Assembly (NCBI RefSeq): GCF_003386535.1
Contig: NZ_QTTN01000008.1
Span: 152,496 to 216,495, forward strand
Direction of reading: 5' to 3'
DNA from: Paenibacillus taihuensis
GTDB lineage: Bacteria; Bacillota; Bacilli; Paenibacillales; Paenibacillaceae
DNA length: 64,000 nucleotides
Shown: positions 1 to 8,183 of the stretch, piece by piece
How positions within the stretch are numbered: position 1 is the stretch's first letter
How the letters are laid out: each line of letters starts with the position of its first letter
Program-made: the position numbers and the translations under genes
The notes under the pieces: model-generated
What the model was told of the DNA's origin: nothing
Seen by the model: the letters and a program-made list of their open reading frames with translations, nothing else
Databases searched by the model: none

Positions 1-1
1 G

Positions 2-388
2 AAGCAGCCGGCGCTGCTTTGCTACACGTCATCGGAAGGCATCCCGATCTTCGTTGGGAAGAACAATACGCAGAATGATTTTCTGACGAACAAAGCTTCC
101 GCTCCGAACGATACGTGGCTCCATACGAAGGACATTCCCGGCTCTCACGTCGTCATTCGGGGGACAACCTTCGGCGATGAGACGCTGGAGGAAGCGGCGA
201 TGCTCGCCGCGCACTACAGCCAGGCGAAGTCTTCCAGTCTCGTGCCGGTGGATTACACGTTGATCCGCCATGTGAAAAAGCCAAGCGGCGCGAAGCCGGG
301 CTATGTCATTTACGACAACCAGAAAACACTGTTCATCACACCAGATGAGCAGCGCATAAAGGGACTTCCATCCGTAATCAAGCAATAA
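2..388 (+). CDS. rqcH: RqcH/NFACT family protein, C-terminal part (cut by window edge)
   Basis: This is the last ~128 residues of an open frame that enters from the left edge; the first complete codon is at 2. The visible stretch (SSEGIPIFVGKNNTQNDFLT, then TWLHTKDIPGSHVVIR, then GKPGYVIY-type ending) is the NFACT-R domain that ends RqcH (also called FbpA or YloA). RqcH binds stalled 60S-like 50S subunits and adds C-terminal alanine tails to the blocked peptide in ribosome quality control. The N-terminal NFACT-N and coiled-coil parts lie outside the window, so integrity cannot be judged. A strong inverted repeat follows directly. Family call is confident; the older name 'fibronectin-binding protein' is misleading. 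Confidence 0.9.
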   Translation, partial: KQPALLCYTSSEGIPIFVGKNNTQNDFLTNKASAPNDTWLHTKDIPGSHVVIRGTTFGDETLEEAAMLAAHYSQAKSSSLVPVDYTLIRHVKKPSGAKPGYVIYDNQKTLFITPDEQRIKGLPSVIKQ

Positions 389-410
389 GCAATTGTGCAA
401 TAACCGAAAA

Positions 411-471
411 GAAAAGACACGAGTTCATGCAGCAGAGCACTCTCCGCTGTAACGTAACTCGTGTCTTTTTT
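411..471. terminator. Bidirectional Rho-independent terminator
   Basis: Arms AAAAGACACGAGTT and AACTCGTGTCTTTT are perfect complements around a ~30-nt loop, with a T-run on the + side and an A-run (T-run on the minus strand) on the other. It separates the convergent rqcH and PHP genes. Confidence 0.8.
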
Positions 472-473
472 AT

Positions 474-1322
474 CTAGTCTTGTTTCAATTGATCCAACAC
501 TTCGATGCCGACTGACCTCGAACCAAGCTCGCCGTGAAAAACAATCCCTTGCCGCTCGCCGTGATAATCGGAGCCGCCGGTCACAATCAAGCCGTAACGC
601 TTCGCAAGCTCCATATACCGCGCTTCATCCGCCTCAGAATGATCGGAGTGGTACACTTCGATCCCTTGAGCGCCAGCTGCAATAATCTGTTCGACAAGCG
701 CGTCGCTGCCATATAAACCCGGATGCGCGATAACGCAGGTCCCGCCCGCTTCCTTGATCCAAGCAATCGCTTCGAACGGATGCAGCCGCGGGGGATTCAT
801 ATAAGCTGCTCCTTCACTCCCGAGGTAGCGGTCGAACGCTTCCTGCATGGAGCTGACGTACCCTTTGGAGAGCAATACTGCCGCGATATGCGGTCGCCCG
901 ATTGAACCGCCGTCCTTCCCTTGTGCACGCGCTTCTGCGATCACTTCGTCCATAGTTATGGAGCAGCCAAGCTCGCACAGTTTCCGGGCGATCATATCGT
1001 TGCGGCGATCGCGTACGGAGACGAGTGTACCCAGCTTTGCACGCCATTCTTCGCTCTGCCAATCGATATAGTAACCGAGCATATGAATGTCGCGGCCTTC
1101 CGCCACCGTACTGATCTCCACACCGGGAACGACAGTTATGCCAAGCCGTTCGCCAGCCTCCAGTGCCTCAGCGATACCATCCACCGTATCATGATCGGTA
1201 ATCGCGACAGCCCCAAGTCCTCGCTCCTTCGCTAACGCTACGACCTCTGCTGGCCGCATCGTACCGTCAGACGCGGTTGTATGTGAGTGCAAATCAGCCT
1301 GTCCATCCCTATTTACAGCCAT
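474..1322 (-). CDS. PHP-domain phosphoesterase (TrpH/YciV-like)
   Basis: The 282-residue protein starts with the PHP metal-binding signature DLHSHTTASDGT (about residues 10-21), continues with ITDHDTVDG (about 41-49), and has later ligands in VPGVEIS, CVIAHPG and GGSDYHG. This order is typical of the YciV/TrpH group, which removes phosphate from 3',5'-nucleoside bisphosphates and trims RNA 5' ends in characterised members. The substrate here is inferred. It starts with ATG inside the last codons of the upstream LysR gene (overlap ATGGCTGTAA, 10 bp), so the two are probably translated from one message and coupled. It ends just before the shared terminator at 411-471. Confidence 0.88.
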   Translation of the reverse strand: MAVNRDGQADLHSHTTASDGTMRPAEVVALAKERGLGAVAITDHDTVDGIAEALEAGERLGITVVPGVEISTVAEGRDIHMLGYYIDWQSEEWRAKLGTLVSVRDRRNDMIARKLCELGCSITMDEVIAEARAQGKDGGSIGRPHIAAVLLSKGYVSSMQEAFDRYLGSEGAAYMNPPRLHPFEAIAWIKEAGGTCVIAHPGLYGSDALVEQIIAAGAQGIEVYHSDHSEADEARYMELAKRYGLIVTGGSDYHGERQGIVFHGELGSRSVGIEVLDQLKQD

Positions 1323-2224
1323 TGGTGCAAATCCCTCTCTCTCAAAAAGGTTAGGAACGTCACCGCCGAAATCGGCAGCAGTGCCGACTTCAAGAAGATC
1401 GAGTAAAATTGCCGCTTGAACTGCACATCCCGAATCGGAATCGTCTGAATGAGGCCAAGGGCAAGCTCATGTTTCACCGAAGAGCTCGATACGAAGGAAA
1501 TGCCGAGTCCCGCTTCTACAGCCGACTTCACCGCCCCCGTGCTGCCAAGCTCCATCACAATCTTCATCGTGGTCAAATCGATATTCTTCGTTCGCAGCAC
1601 ATCCTCCATAACAAGACGCGTGCCCGATCCTTGCTCACGCAGGACGAACGGATAATTCATGACTTCCTCAAGCTCAACTTCCGTCGAACCGGCGAGCGGA
1701 TGCGATTTGCCCACGATCAGTTTCAGTTCATCGCTCATGACCGCTTCCATATGCATGTCGGGATGATTGACAGGCGCCTCGACGAGGCCGAAGTTCAGCT
1801 GATGGTTGATGATATCTTCCATGATCTGCGCCGTGTTCATCACTTTCATGCTGATCGCGATGTGCGGATACTCCGAACCGAACGGACCTAGCAGCCGCGG
1901 CAAAATATATTCGCCAATCGTCAAGCTGGCCCCAAGCTGCAGCCGTCCTTTAAGCTGCTTGGTGAATTTCGACATTTGCACGTCCGTATCCCGGATAAGT
2001 TCAATGCTTCGTCTGGCATAAGGCATAAGAGCTCGTCCTGCCTCCGTCAGCTCGATCCGCTTCGTGGACCGCTGCAGCAGCTTCGTGCCAAAATAATCTT
2101 CAAGCGACTGGACCTGCATCGTCACAGCCGGCTGGGTCATGTGAAGCGCTTGCGCAGCTGCCGAGAAGCTCCCCCGCTCCGCAACCGTGTAGAAAATATG
2201 GAGCTGATGAAAATTAAGCGCCAT
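1313..2224 (-). CDS. LysR-family transcriptional regulator (CysL/YwfK-like)
   Basis: A 303-residue LysR regulator. The winged helix-turn-helix is at residues 1-60 (FHQLHIFYTVAERGSFSAAA, then TQPAVTMQVQSLE), followed by a substrate-binding domain (GASLTIGEYILPRLL at about 90-105). The start is ATG at 2224, with AAGGAAGG about 10 nt upstream; a nearer ATG at 2233 sits almost on the SD. The effector domain resembles the CysL/YwfK group, which controls sulfur assimilation or related metabolism, but the ligand cannot be read from sequence. It is the first gene of a two-gene unit with the PHP phosphoesterase, which it overlaps by 10 bp; regulation of that gene is possible but not shown. Confidence 0.88.
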   Translation of the reverse strand: MALNFHQLHIFYTVAERGSFSAAAQALHMTQPAVTMQVQSLEDYFGTKLLQRSTKRIELTEAGRALMPYARRSIELIRDTDVQMSKFTKQLKGRLQLGASLTIGEYILPRLLGPFGSEYPHIAISMKVMNTAQIMEDIINHQLNFGLVEAPVNHPDMHMEAVMSDELKLIVGKSHPLAGSTEVELEEVMNYPFVLREQGSGTRLVMEDVLRTKNIDLTTMKIVMELGSTGAVKSAVEAGLGISFVSSSSVKHELALGLIQTIPIRDVQFKRQFYSIFLKSALLPISAVTFLTFLRERDLHQWL

Positions 2225-2321
2225 GAAGGGCATCCCTTCCTTTCTCTTTGGAACCATTATACAACATTACAGGATAACGGGAATACGGAAGCTTTCACCT
2301 CAGTTATTATATGGAAAATGC

Positions 2322-2354
2322 AAAAAGCATGAGCTATCAAGGAGCCCATGCTTT
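2322..2354 (-). terminator. Rho-independent terminator
   Basis: On the minus strand AAAGCATG and CATGCTTT pair around GGGCTCCTTGATAGCT, and a T-run follows. It lies 24 bp past the stop of the unknown gene at 2379-2816 and shields the LysR promoter region. Confidence 0.65.
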
Positions 2355-2378
2355 ACGTTACCCAGTTAATGTAAGTTA

Positions 2379-2816
2379 TTATTTCCGCTTCCTACTATTT
2401 TTAATTAATGTCATTCTTCTGGAATGTCGGAGCCACGAGTAATACGACTTCAGATCTCGTAGTTCTATAGTCTCAGACATTCTTCCGAGAAACGTGACGA
2501 CAATCATCTTGTGGAGCGGCCCGCCTGCGAGATCGGTCTCATTCTCGATCACGGTAAACTCTGCGACGAATACAAGATCGTCATCAATTAAGTACACATC
2601 CTGCTCATTGCGATAATAAGGCTCTACACGCCTTTGCTTCAACGTTTGCCACATAAAATCTGCGATATCCTCGAAGCCTGTTTTCTCGCTTTCGACTCGA
2701 TCAACCCATCGGCTCCTGGCGTGGTTCGTGATGACGATATCCGCAACTTTCTTGTCACCAAGTGCGATGTGAAATGTCTCGTAGGTGCTCCATCTTTCAG
2801 TCATCTTGTCTTTCAC
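2379..2816 (-). CDS. Conserved hypothetical protein, basic C-terminus
   Basis: I do not recognise this 145-residue protein. It starts at GTG (2816) with GAGGGG 9 nt upstream; an ATG four codons later is the alternative. It has no signal peptide or membrane segment. The middle has an alternating, beta-rich pattern (QDVYLIDDDLVFVAEFTVIE; KMIVVTFLGRM), and the end is strongly basic (RHSRRMTLIKNSRKRK). The segment VITNHARSRWVDRV (about residues 28-41) recalls short domains that begin with an 'H-x-R-x-R' motif, but this is not enough for a family name. It stands alone between a terminator and the ylbG terminator, so it probably has its own promoter. Confidence 0.75.
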   Translation of the reverse strand: MKDKMTERWSTYETFHIALGDKKVADIVITNHARSRWVDRVESEKTGFEDIADFMWQTLKQRRVEPYYRNEQDVYLIDDDLVFVAEFTVIENETDLAGGPLHKMIVVTFLGRMSETIELRDLKSYYSWLRHSRRMTLIKNSRKRK

Positions 2817-2954
2817 CGCAATCCACCCCTCCCCGGAAGTAGGACTTATTATCTATATGTACTTTCCATTTTATTGTAGCATGCCTGTCCGATATTTCAA
2901 CATTAAAATAAACAGGCTCCATTTATGGGACTAACTGGGTTTCGAAAGTTGTAA

Positions 2955-2990
2955 AAAAAAGCCTCGCCGTTCAATGATTGGCGAGACTTT
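2955..2990 (-). terminator. Rho-independent terminator of ylbF-ylbG
   Basis: On the minus strand AAGTCTCGCC pairs with GGCGAGGCTT (one G-U pair) and is followed by eight T. It lies 11 bp beyond the ylbG stop. Confidence 0.8.
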
Positions 2991-3000
2991 CTTGTTGACT

Positions 3001-3264
3001 TTATAAGCTGTAAAATCGAGTTTTGTCTGGAACACCTTGCGTATATTCCGTTTTGATCTCATTTCGGTACGAACGCTCAATCCGCTTCACGAATGGAAGC
3101 CGGCCCATGTTCCGAACAACCTCTTCCGCACGGTCTGCGTTCATGTACATGACGACATAATGCATTTTGCGTGACATGTAATGAACGGTGCCGTATTTCT
3201 CTAAATTGCGGGCTGCTTTCAGATCGCTCACCCACACGATATAACCAACACGTTCCGAAAACAT
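3001..3264 (-). CDS. ylbG: YlbG family protein (DUF2129/UPF0298)
   Basis: An 87-residue protein with the typical YlbG pattern: an N-terminal strand GYIVWVSDLKAARNLEKYG, a hydrophobic MHYVVMYMN strand and RLPFVKRIERS near the end. Length and sequence fit the Bacillus YlbG family, small cytosolic proteins of unknown biochemical role. The gene lies 30 bp downstream of ylbF on the same strand, as in Bacillus, and an SD-like GGGGG precedes ATG. The order ylbF-ylbG with a terminator after ylbG suggests a two-gene operon. Function is unknown; only the family is certain. Confidence 0.9.
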   Translation of the reverse strand: MFSERVGYIVWVSDLKAARNLEKYGTVHYMSRKMHYVVMYMNADRAEEVVRNMGRLPFVKRIERSYRNEIKTEYTQGVPDKTRFYSL

Positions 3265-3294
3265 GGTAGTCCCCCGTTTCCCCTCTGGTAAAAA

Positions 3295-3822
3295 CTAACC
3301 GCAGCCGCCGCTTCCGCAGCTGCACGAACCGCCGCTTCCGCAGCCGCCGCCCTTAGGCAGCGGATCATTGCTCGGCACCTTGATCGTCTCGGAGACCGAG
3401 TACGCGATCTCCTTCGCAATGTCGTGAAGCATGTCATCTACCGCCTGCTCCGCCGCTTTAAACTTGCTTACGCATTCGATTTCCCCGAGCTGCTGCTCGA
3501 TTGCGACGACTTTATCCTTCGCCGAGTTGTAGTCGGGATGAAAGCGTCCGAAGCGCTCGCATTCCGTGAACAGCTCCTTCGCTTTATCGAACTGCTTCAC
3601 AAGCTGATGCACCTGTGCGTCCCGGTCGACAACTTGTTTCCAATATGCGTATTCGGCTACTTCTGCCGACTGGTTTATCATATCGCCAATTTCATAGGCG
3701 TTTAACAGCAGTTGCCCCATATCCAGCGATGAAATTTCACTCCCGCCATAAGCATCGAATGCTTCGTAGGTCGGCAAGTTCATTTCCACGCTATCAGGGT
3801 CTGATAATGATATCGTTCTCAA
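3295..3822 (-). CDS. ricF: YlbF/RicF family regulator with Cys-rich tail
   Basis: The central helical region (about residues 35-140: DMGQLLLNAYEIGDMINQSA, then VKQFDKAKELFTECERFG) matches the Com_YlbF fold. RicF works with RicA and RicT in a complex that carries iron-sulfur clusters and promotes RNase Y-dependent mRNA maturation, which affects competence, biofilm formation and sporulation in Bacillus. The last 18 residues are nearly only Gly, Ser and Cys (four Cys), consistent with cluster ligands. The reading frame favours a TTG start at 3822 with AAAGGGG 8 nt upstream; an in-frame ATG at 3783 has a poor SD. At 175 residues it is longer than the ~150 of B. subtilis. It is followed by ylbG. 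Confidence 0.88.
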   Translation of the reverse strand: MRTISLSDPDSVEMNLPTYEAFDAYGGSEISSLDMGQLLLNAYEIGDMINQSAEVAEYAYWKQVVDRDAQVHQLVKQFDKAKELFTECERFGRFHPDYNSAKDKVVAIEQQLGEIECVSKFKAAEQAVDDMLHDIAKEIAYSVSETIKVPSNDPLPKGGGCGSGGSCSCGSGGCG

Positions 3823-3909
3823 TTTTATCCGCCCCTTTATGAACTTCAGGCTAGCGCCTAGTTCCCATCATATCATATCGATAGATAAGAAGAAACGGGA
3901 GAAGAGAAC

Positions 3910-5778
3910 TTAATAATAGAGTGTCCCCTCCGGCAGCAAGAGCATCATCTCCTGCCACATGTCGGGCTGAAGCAACACCTTCAAGCAGTTCTCGCCTTCC
4001 TGCAAATGGCCGACTACCGCCCATCTGCCTCCCTCTTCGACAATGCGTTCAGGAATAAACGGCTTGATTTCGCCTTCACAGCTTAGTTTAACCGCTGACC
4101 GCCAGCTTAACGCCTGTTCCATCAGTTCCCTCCGCGTGGAATGATGATACGTTCGGAAATGCTTCAGCCACATCGCGGGTACGGACTCAATGCCTGCGAA
4201 GAGTGTACGGACAGCTTTTCGTTCGAAAATAAGCTCATAGGTTTGACCGCTGTTGCTGCTGTTGATGCTGTTGATGCTGCCCAGCAGGTATGGTTCGTTA
4301 TCGTTCGGGTTTGAAGCATGCAGCGTCACAGATACGGTCGAAGCAGGATCGGTGGAATCGATGGAATCGGTGGAATTGGCAGCAGGCTTCAATGCCGATC
4401 CATGAGCGCTCATCCCGATGGTGATCGCAGCTCGCATCGTTTCTGGAAGCGGCTCATCCGCAGCCGATGCCGATTCCAACACACGAATGACCATCGCGCT
4501 ATCCATCCCCTGTTCAGCAGCGCGCTTATAGCTGCGTTCCGTCATCCGGTAGACGGTTATCCGGTCGGTTCTACGCCGCTCAGCAATTAACTCGAGCTGC
4601 CATCTGACCGCATAAGGACTGTCTTCTTGCACATAAATATCGCCGTCCGGCGTGAATTGCAGCGCTGCACAGCTTATCATAAAGCGCTGCTCAGCTTCAA
4701 CGTGAGTTCCATTGTCAGCGTCGTCAAGCTCTTCAAGTACGTTCGGCTGAATCAGCCATCTAAACACAGCCGCACCGGATTCGTCCTCCGCTGCTTCCAT
4801 CCAGCCTAATGTCCGAAGCAGCTGAGACCATGCCGCAATGGTTGATTGCAGCGGCTTCGCCAGGACATTGCTGCTCATATGTTGCAGCTGTTCTTCCACA
4901 TCGGCAGCCCGGTACCACGTGTATGCTGTGGATTGCGCGCATAGCTGTGCAGCACTTACTGACGCTGCAGCGCTGTTGTTGCAGAGCAGCTCCAGTACAC
5001 GTTGAAGCAGCTTTGCTTCTCGAACCTGGGCTGGCTGTGCTTGCCACGCCTGCCACACCGCCTCATCCAAGAGATACGCGGACTTGTGTTCGATAAGCCA
5101 GCCCTCCTGTAGAGCCAGCAGAAGCATAATGGCAAGCGGCAGCGGATACAGCTGAGCGACACCCGATTGGGTCAGCTCAGTAACGCATAGCAGCTGTTCA
5201 CTGTCATAGAACAGCTGCGCGCCAACAGCGTCGATCGAACGCTTCGTAAGCACGCCTTTGGCTGTCCGCTTCATGCCCGCATTCTGCAGCGCTGCCATTG
5301 CATGAAGCAGCTGCCCGCTTAATGGAGGCACATAGCCCTCGCAGCCGTCGATGGGCACAATGTCGTATGCATCGATCTCCGGCAGTGCAGGAAGCCGCTT
5401 CTCTTCTAGCATCTCGCGATACCAGACCGAGTACATGTCGCTCGGGAAGACGTACAGCCTCTCGCCCCATCCTCTTCGTACCGCGAACACGATGCCCGCT
5501 TCCTGCAGCTGCAGAAGGCCGATTCGCAGCTCAGAGCCGGCCAGCCGCGGCTTGGCAGCCTGAAGCAGCTGCTCTTCACTGAACAATGCTCGTCCGAATC
5601 CGAGCATAATGACCTCAAGCACGTAGCGTGCGGGCTGTTCTAACCTCCGCCATGCCTCTCTCGCGCAGGCTCTCGCAAGCAGCGAATCCGGCCAAGCCAT
5701 CCCGCGCCAAACCGCATGTTCAGCGATCTGAAGCCTCTGCTCTTCGCTCAGTTTCCCTGCAATTTCAACAAGCTTCAC
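3910..5778 (-). CDS. Helicase-associated protein (Helicase_C_3/XPB-Ssl2 N-terminal-like)
   Basis: A 622-residue cytosolic protein rich in Ala, Leu and Glu. Its plan matches the 'helicase-associated' proteins encoded beside bacterial XPB-type helicases: winged-helix-like repeats in the first ~330 residues, then a domain that starts near residue 350 (RFMISCAALQFTPDGDIYVQ). It has no Walker motif. A low-complexity linker around residues 470-515 is made of SIDS, STDP and SINS units. It begins at GTG and shares GTGA with the stop of the helicase gene, with AGGAGG 8 nt upstream, so the two proteins are almost certainly co-translated and probably act together on DNA. The exact role is unknown in this lineage. 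Confidence 0.8.
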   Translation of the reverse strand: MKLVEIAGKLSEEQRLQIAEHAVWRGMAWPDSLLARACAREAWRRLEQPARYVLEVIMLGFGRALFSEEQLLQAAKPRLAGSELRIGLLQLQEAGIVFAVRRGWGERLYVFPSDMYSVWYREMLEEKRLPALPEIDAYDIVPIDGCEGYVPPLSGQLLHAMAALQNAGMKRTAKGVLTKRSIDAVGAQLFYDSEQLLCVTELTQSGVAQLYPLPLAIMLLLALQEGWLIEHKSAYLLDEAVWQAWQAQPAQVREAKLLQRVLELLCNNSAAASVSAAQLCAQSTAYTWYRAADVEEQLQHMSSNVLAKPLQSTIAAWSQLLRTLGWMEAAEDESGAAVFRWLIQPNVLEELDDADNGTHVEAEQRFMISCAALQFTPDGDIYVQEDSPYAVRWQLELIAERRRTDRITVYRMTERSYKRAAEQGMDSAMVIRVLESASAADEPLPETMRAAITIGMSAHGSALKPAANSTDSIDSTDPASTVSVTLHASNPNDNEPYLLGSINSINSSNSGQTYELIFERKAVRTLFAGIESVPAMWLKHFRTYHHSTRRELMEQALSWRSAVKLSCEGEIKPFIPERIVEEGGRWAVVGHLQEGENCLKVLLQPDMWQEMMLLLPEGTLYY

Positions 5779-7508
5779 TGTGCTGCCTCCTGGCTCACTT
5801 CGTCTTCATCATAAGCTGCGATCTCGCCTTTCATCTCCGACCATTCGCGCAGCGAGTACCGGTAGCCCTGCTCCAGTAAGAACAGCTGTCGTCTGCTTGC
5901 ATAATCCGTCTCCTTCGTATGCTGGGAGACGACCGTGTAGAACCACGCCTGATTCTGACCAGCCTTCGGCCGTAGAATACGCCCTATGCGCTGCGCCTCT
6001 TCTTGCCTTGAGCCGTAGCTGCCCGACACTTGCACCGCTACTGCCGCATCAGGCAGATCCACGGCGAAATTCGCCACCTTCGAGACAACGAGGACGGGTA
6101 TTTCCCCTGCCTTGAACTGCTCGTACAGCTTCGCCCGCTCCTCATGCGGCAGCTCGCCGGTCAAGATCGGCGCCTGCAGCTCCTCAGCGAGCCGGTGCAG
6201 CTGCGTCAGATACTGCCCGATCACAAGCGCAGGCTTCCCTGCATGATAGCGCAGCAATTCGCGCACGACCTCGATCTTCGCAGGATTCTCGCCCGCGATC
6301 CGTATCTTCGATTTCTCTTCTGCGGCAACATATCCTTCAACCTCGTCATGCGCAAGCGGGAGGCGGATCTCCGTACAGGTAAGCGAAGCAATGTAATTTC
6401 GCTGCTCCAACGTCTTCCACGGCAGGTCGAACCGCTTCGGACCAATTAACGAGAACACGTCCTCCTCGTGTCCGTCCTCGCGGACAAGTGTCGCAGTAAG
6501 ACCAAGCCGTCTTGTCGCCTGCAAATCAGCAGTCATACGGAACACTGGCGCTGGCAGCAAATGAACCTCGTCATAGATAATGAGCCCCCAATTCCGCTCC
6601 TGAAACAGCCGCATATGGCTGTACTCATCGCTCTTCTGCCTCCGGCTCGTTAGGATCTGGTACGTCGCGATCGTGACCGGCTTAACGCCTTTTGACGCCG
6701 CCGCGTAGGTTCCGATCTCATCCTCCCTCAGCGTCGTCTTATCGAGCAGCTCCGATTTCCACTGCTGCACAGAGGTCACATTCGATGTCAGAATGAGCGT
6801 GTCGCAGCGCAGCCGCGCCAATGCGGCAATGCCGATAACCGTCTTGCCAGCGCCGCATGGCAGAACGAGCACGCCGCTGCCGCCATCCGCTTGCCCTTCC
6901 AGATAAAATAAATTTACCGCCCGCAGCTGATAATCTCTTAGCTCGAACGCTCTTCCAGCCGCCGTCCGATCTTTAAGCGATAATTCCAATGCTTCACCAT
7001 GCCGGTAACCAGCCAGGTCAAGCACCGGATAACCGAGCCGAGTCAACTCTTGCTTCAGCAGCCCTCGCGCCTCAGGACGGACGACAAGCCTGCCATCTGC
7101 TGCTTCCGGTAAGCGCAAATATCCAGTGATTGTCTGATTGGCACGCAGTGTGTTCAGCAGTTCTTCTTCGCCAAGCAGCAGCAGCTGTCCCTCCGCGGTC
7201 AGCTGAAGCATCAGCTTGCCATAGCGATCCGCAAGTTTCCGAATGCCGCTCGTCACCTTCAGCGGCACCTCATAGCAGCTGTAGTCGCCTAGCGCACATA
7301 TCATATCTTTCGGCGTCATGCCTGCCGAAGCGGCATTCCAAATCGACATCGGCGTAATCCGGTAGGTGTGGATATGCCCGGGCCGCTTCGTTAAATCGGC
7401 AAAGCGGCTTAGCTGCTCTCGGGCAGCCTCCGCGTCCGTATGCCGGTCATCCAGCAGCACAGTAAAGTCTGCCTGTACGCATAAAGGCTTGTCTTCACGC
7501 TTCATCAC
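5775..7508 (-). CDS. XPB/Ssl2-like superfamily 2 DNA helicase
   Basis: Helicase motifs appear in order: Walker A in VLPCGAGKTVIG (about residue 215), Ia around LILTSNVTSVQQW, DEVH box in IIYDEVHLLPAP, motif III LTATLVRED, and motif VI EEAQRIGRILRPK near residue 530. The N-terminal ~190 residues hold the damage-recognition/XPB N-terminal type region. This is the XPB branch of SF2, which unwinds or translocates on double-stranded DNA in repair or transcription. The start is uncertain: AGGGGG lies 9 nt before GTG (7508) and 12 nt before ATG (7505). No Bax1-type nuclease is next to it; the partner is the overlapping helicase-associated protein. Confidence 0.88.
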   Translation of the reverse strand: MMKREDKPLCVQADFTVLLDDRHTDAEAAREQLSRFADLTKRPGHIHTYRITPMSIWNAASAGMTPKDMICALGDYSCYEVPLKVTSGIRKLADRYGKLMLQLTAEGQLLLLGEEELLNTLRANQTITGYLRLPEAADGRLVVRPEARGLLKQELTRLGYPVLDLAGYRHGEALELSLKDRTAAGRAFELRDYQLRAVNLFYLEGQADGGSGVLVLPCGAGKTVIGIAALARLRCDTLILTSNVTSVQQWKSELLDKTTLREDEIGTYAAASKGVKPVTIATYQILTSRRQKSDEYSHMRLFQERNWGLIIYDEVHLLPAPVFRMTADLQATRRLGLTATLVREDGHEEDVFSLIGPKRFDLPWKTLEQRNYIASLTCTEIRLPLAHDEVEGYVAAEEKSKIRIAGENPAKIEVVRELLRYHAGKPALVIGQYLTQLHRLAEELQAPILTGELPHEERAKLYEQFKAGEIPVLVVSKVANFAVDLPDAAVAVQVSGSYGSRQEEAQRIGRILRPKAGQNQAWFYTVVSQHTKETDYASRRQLFLLEQGYRYSLREWSEMKGEIAAYDEDEVSQEAAQ

Positions 7509-7601
7509 CTGCATCATCCCCCTGAATCGTGGCATTTTGCCCATAGTTGTCCTAATGTGTCTACAGGCTAGTATCCATTCAATCAGGCAAAATTATGCAA
7601 A

Positions 7602-7638
7602 AAAACGCGATCCAGCCGTTTCGGCTAAATCGCGTTTT
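7602..7638. terminator. Terminator of the CBS gene
   Basis: AAACGCGAT and ATCGCGTTT pair, with an inner AGCCG/CGGCT stem. A T-run of seven follows on the minus strand, directly past the CBS gene stop; the + side also has T4. Confidence 0.8.
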
Positions 7639-7640
7639 AC

Positions 7641-8087
7641 TTAATGTACCGTATGCTGCTGGATATCTCCGCCCTGCTGCGAGATACTGCTCAGCGCATC
7701 CCCCGCTTCGTTCACGAAGATTTCGCGAACCGCCAAATCCCCAATGGACACGATGCCGACCAGGTTACCGTTCTCGACAACCGGCAGCCGCCTGATCTGA
7801 TGCTCTGCCATGATCCGTGCCGCCTCATCGACAGATGTGCCCGAATCGATTGTTCGAATATCGGTCGTTATGACTTCCGATACCGCCGTCGATCCGGAAT
7901 GCTTCTCCGCATAGCCTCGAACGACCAGATCCCGGTCCGTCACAATGCCAATCAGCTTCTGGCCGTCCACAATCGGAACGAATCCAATGTCATGGTCCTT
8001 CATGAGAACCGCAAGCTCATACACGTTATCCAGCAATGTCGCCGTCACACAGTTCGTGGACATCAATTCTTTTACAAGTCTCGTCAC
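7641..8087 (-). CDS. Tandem CBS-domain protein
   Basis: A 148-residue protein made of two CBS domains: residues 1-60 (MSTNCVTATLLDNVYELAVL, then GIVTDRDLVVRG) and 70-130 (IRTIDSGTSVDEAARIM, then GIVSIGDLAVRE). The paired 'GIVT/S-x-D-L' ends are the standard nucleotide-binding signature, so it probably senses AMP, ATP or a related adenosyl ligand. It resembles the stand-alone YhcV-type proteins of Bacillus. It lacks the ACT domain that AcuB has, so it is not a displaced acuB. Start is GTG with AAGGGAG about 10 nt upstream. Monocistronic, ended by the hairpin at 7602-7638. Confidence 0.87.
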   Translation of the reverse strand: MTRLVKELMSTNCVTATLLDNVYELAVLMKDHDIGFVPIVDGQKLIGIVTDRDLVVRGYAEKHSGSTAVSEVITTDIRTIDSGTSVDEAARIMAEHQIRRLPVVENGNLVGIVSIGDLAVREIFVNEAGDALSSISQQGGDIQQHTVH

Positions 8088-8183
8088 TGACTATTGCTCC
8101 CTTCTTGATGAGAACGCTGCAAGCCAATGCAGCAAAATGTTTCATCCGTTAGGTTAGCCTTGACGTGACTCCCTCATGCATCA

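Noticed and set aside
4245..4390. Short tandem repeats resembling a microsatellite or repeat array
   Set aside because: They encode the SIDS/STDP/SINS linker of the helicase-associated protein and stay in frame; no spacers of CRISPR type.
7641..8087. Possible displaced acuB
   Set aside because: It has two CBS domains but no ACT domain, is only 148 residues long, and lies far from acuA-acuC.
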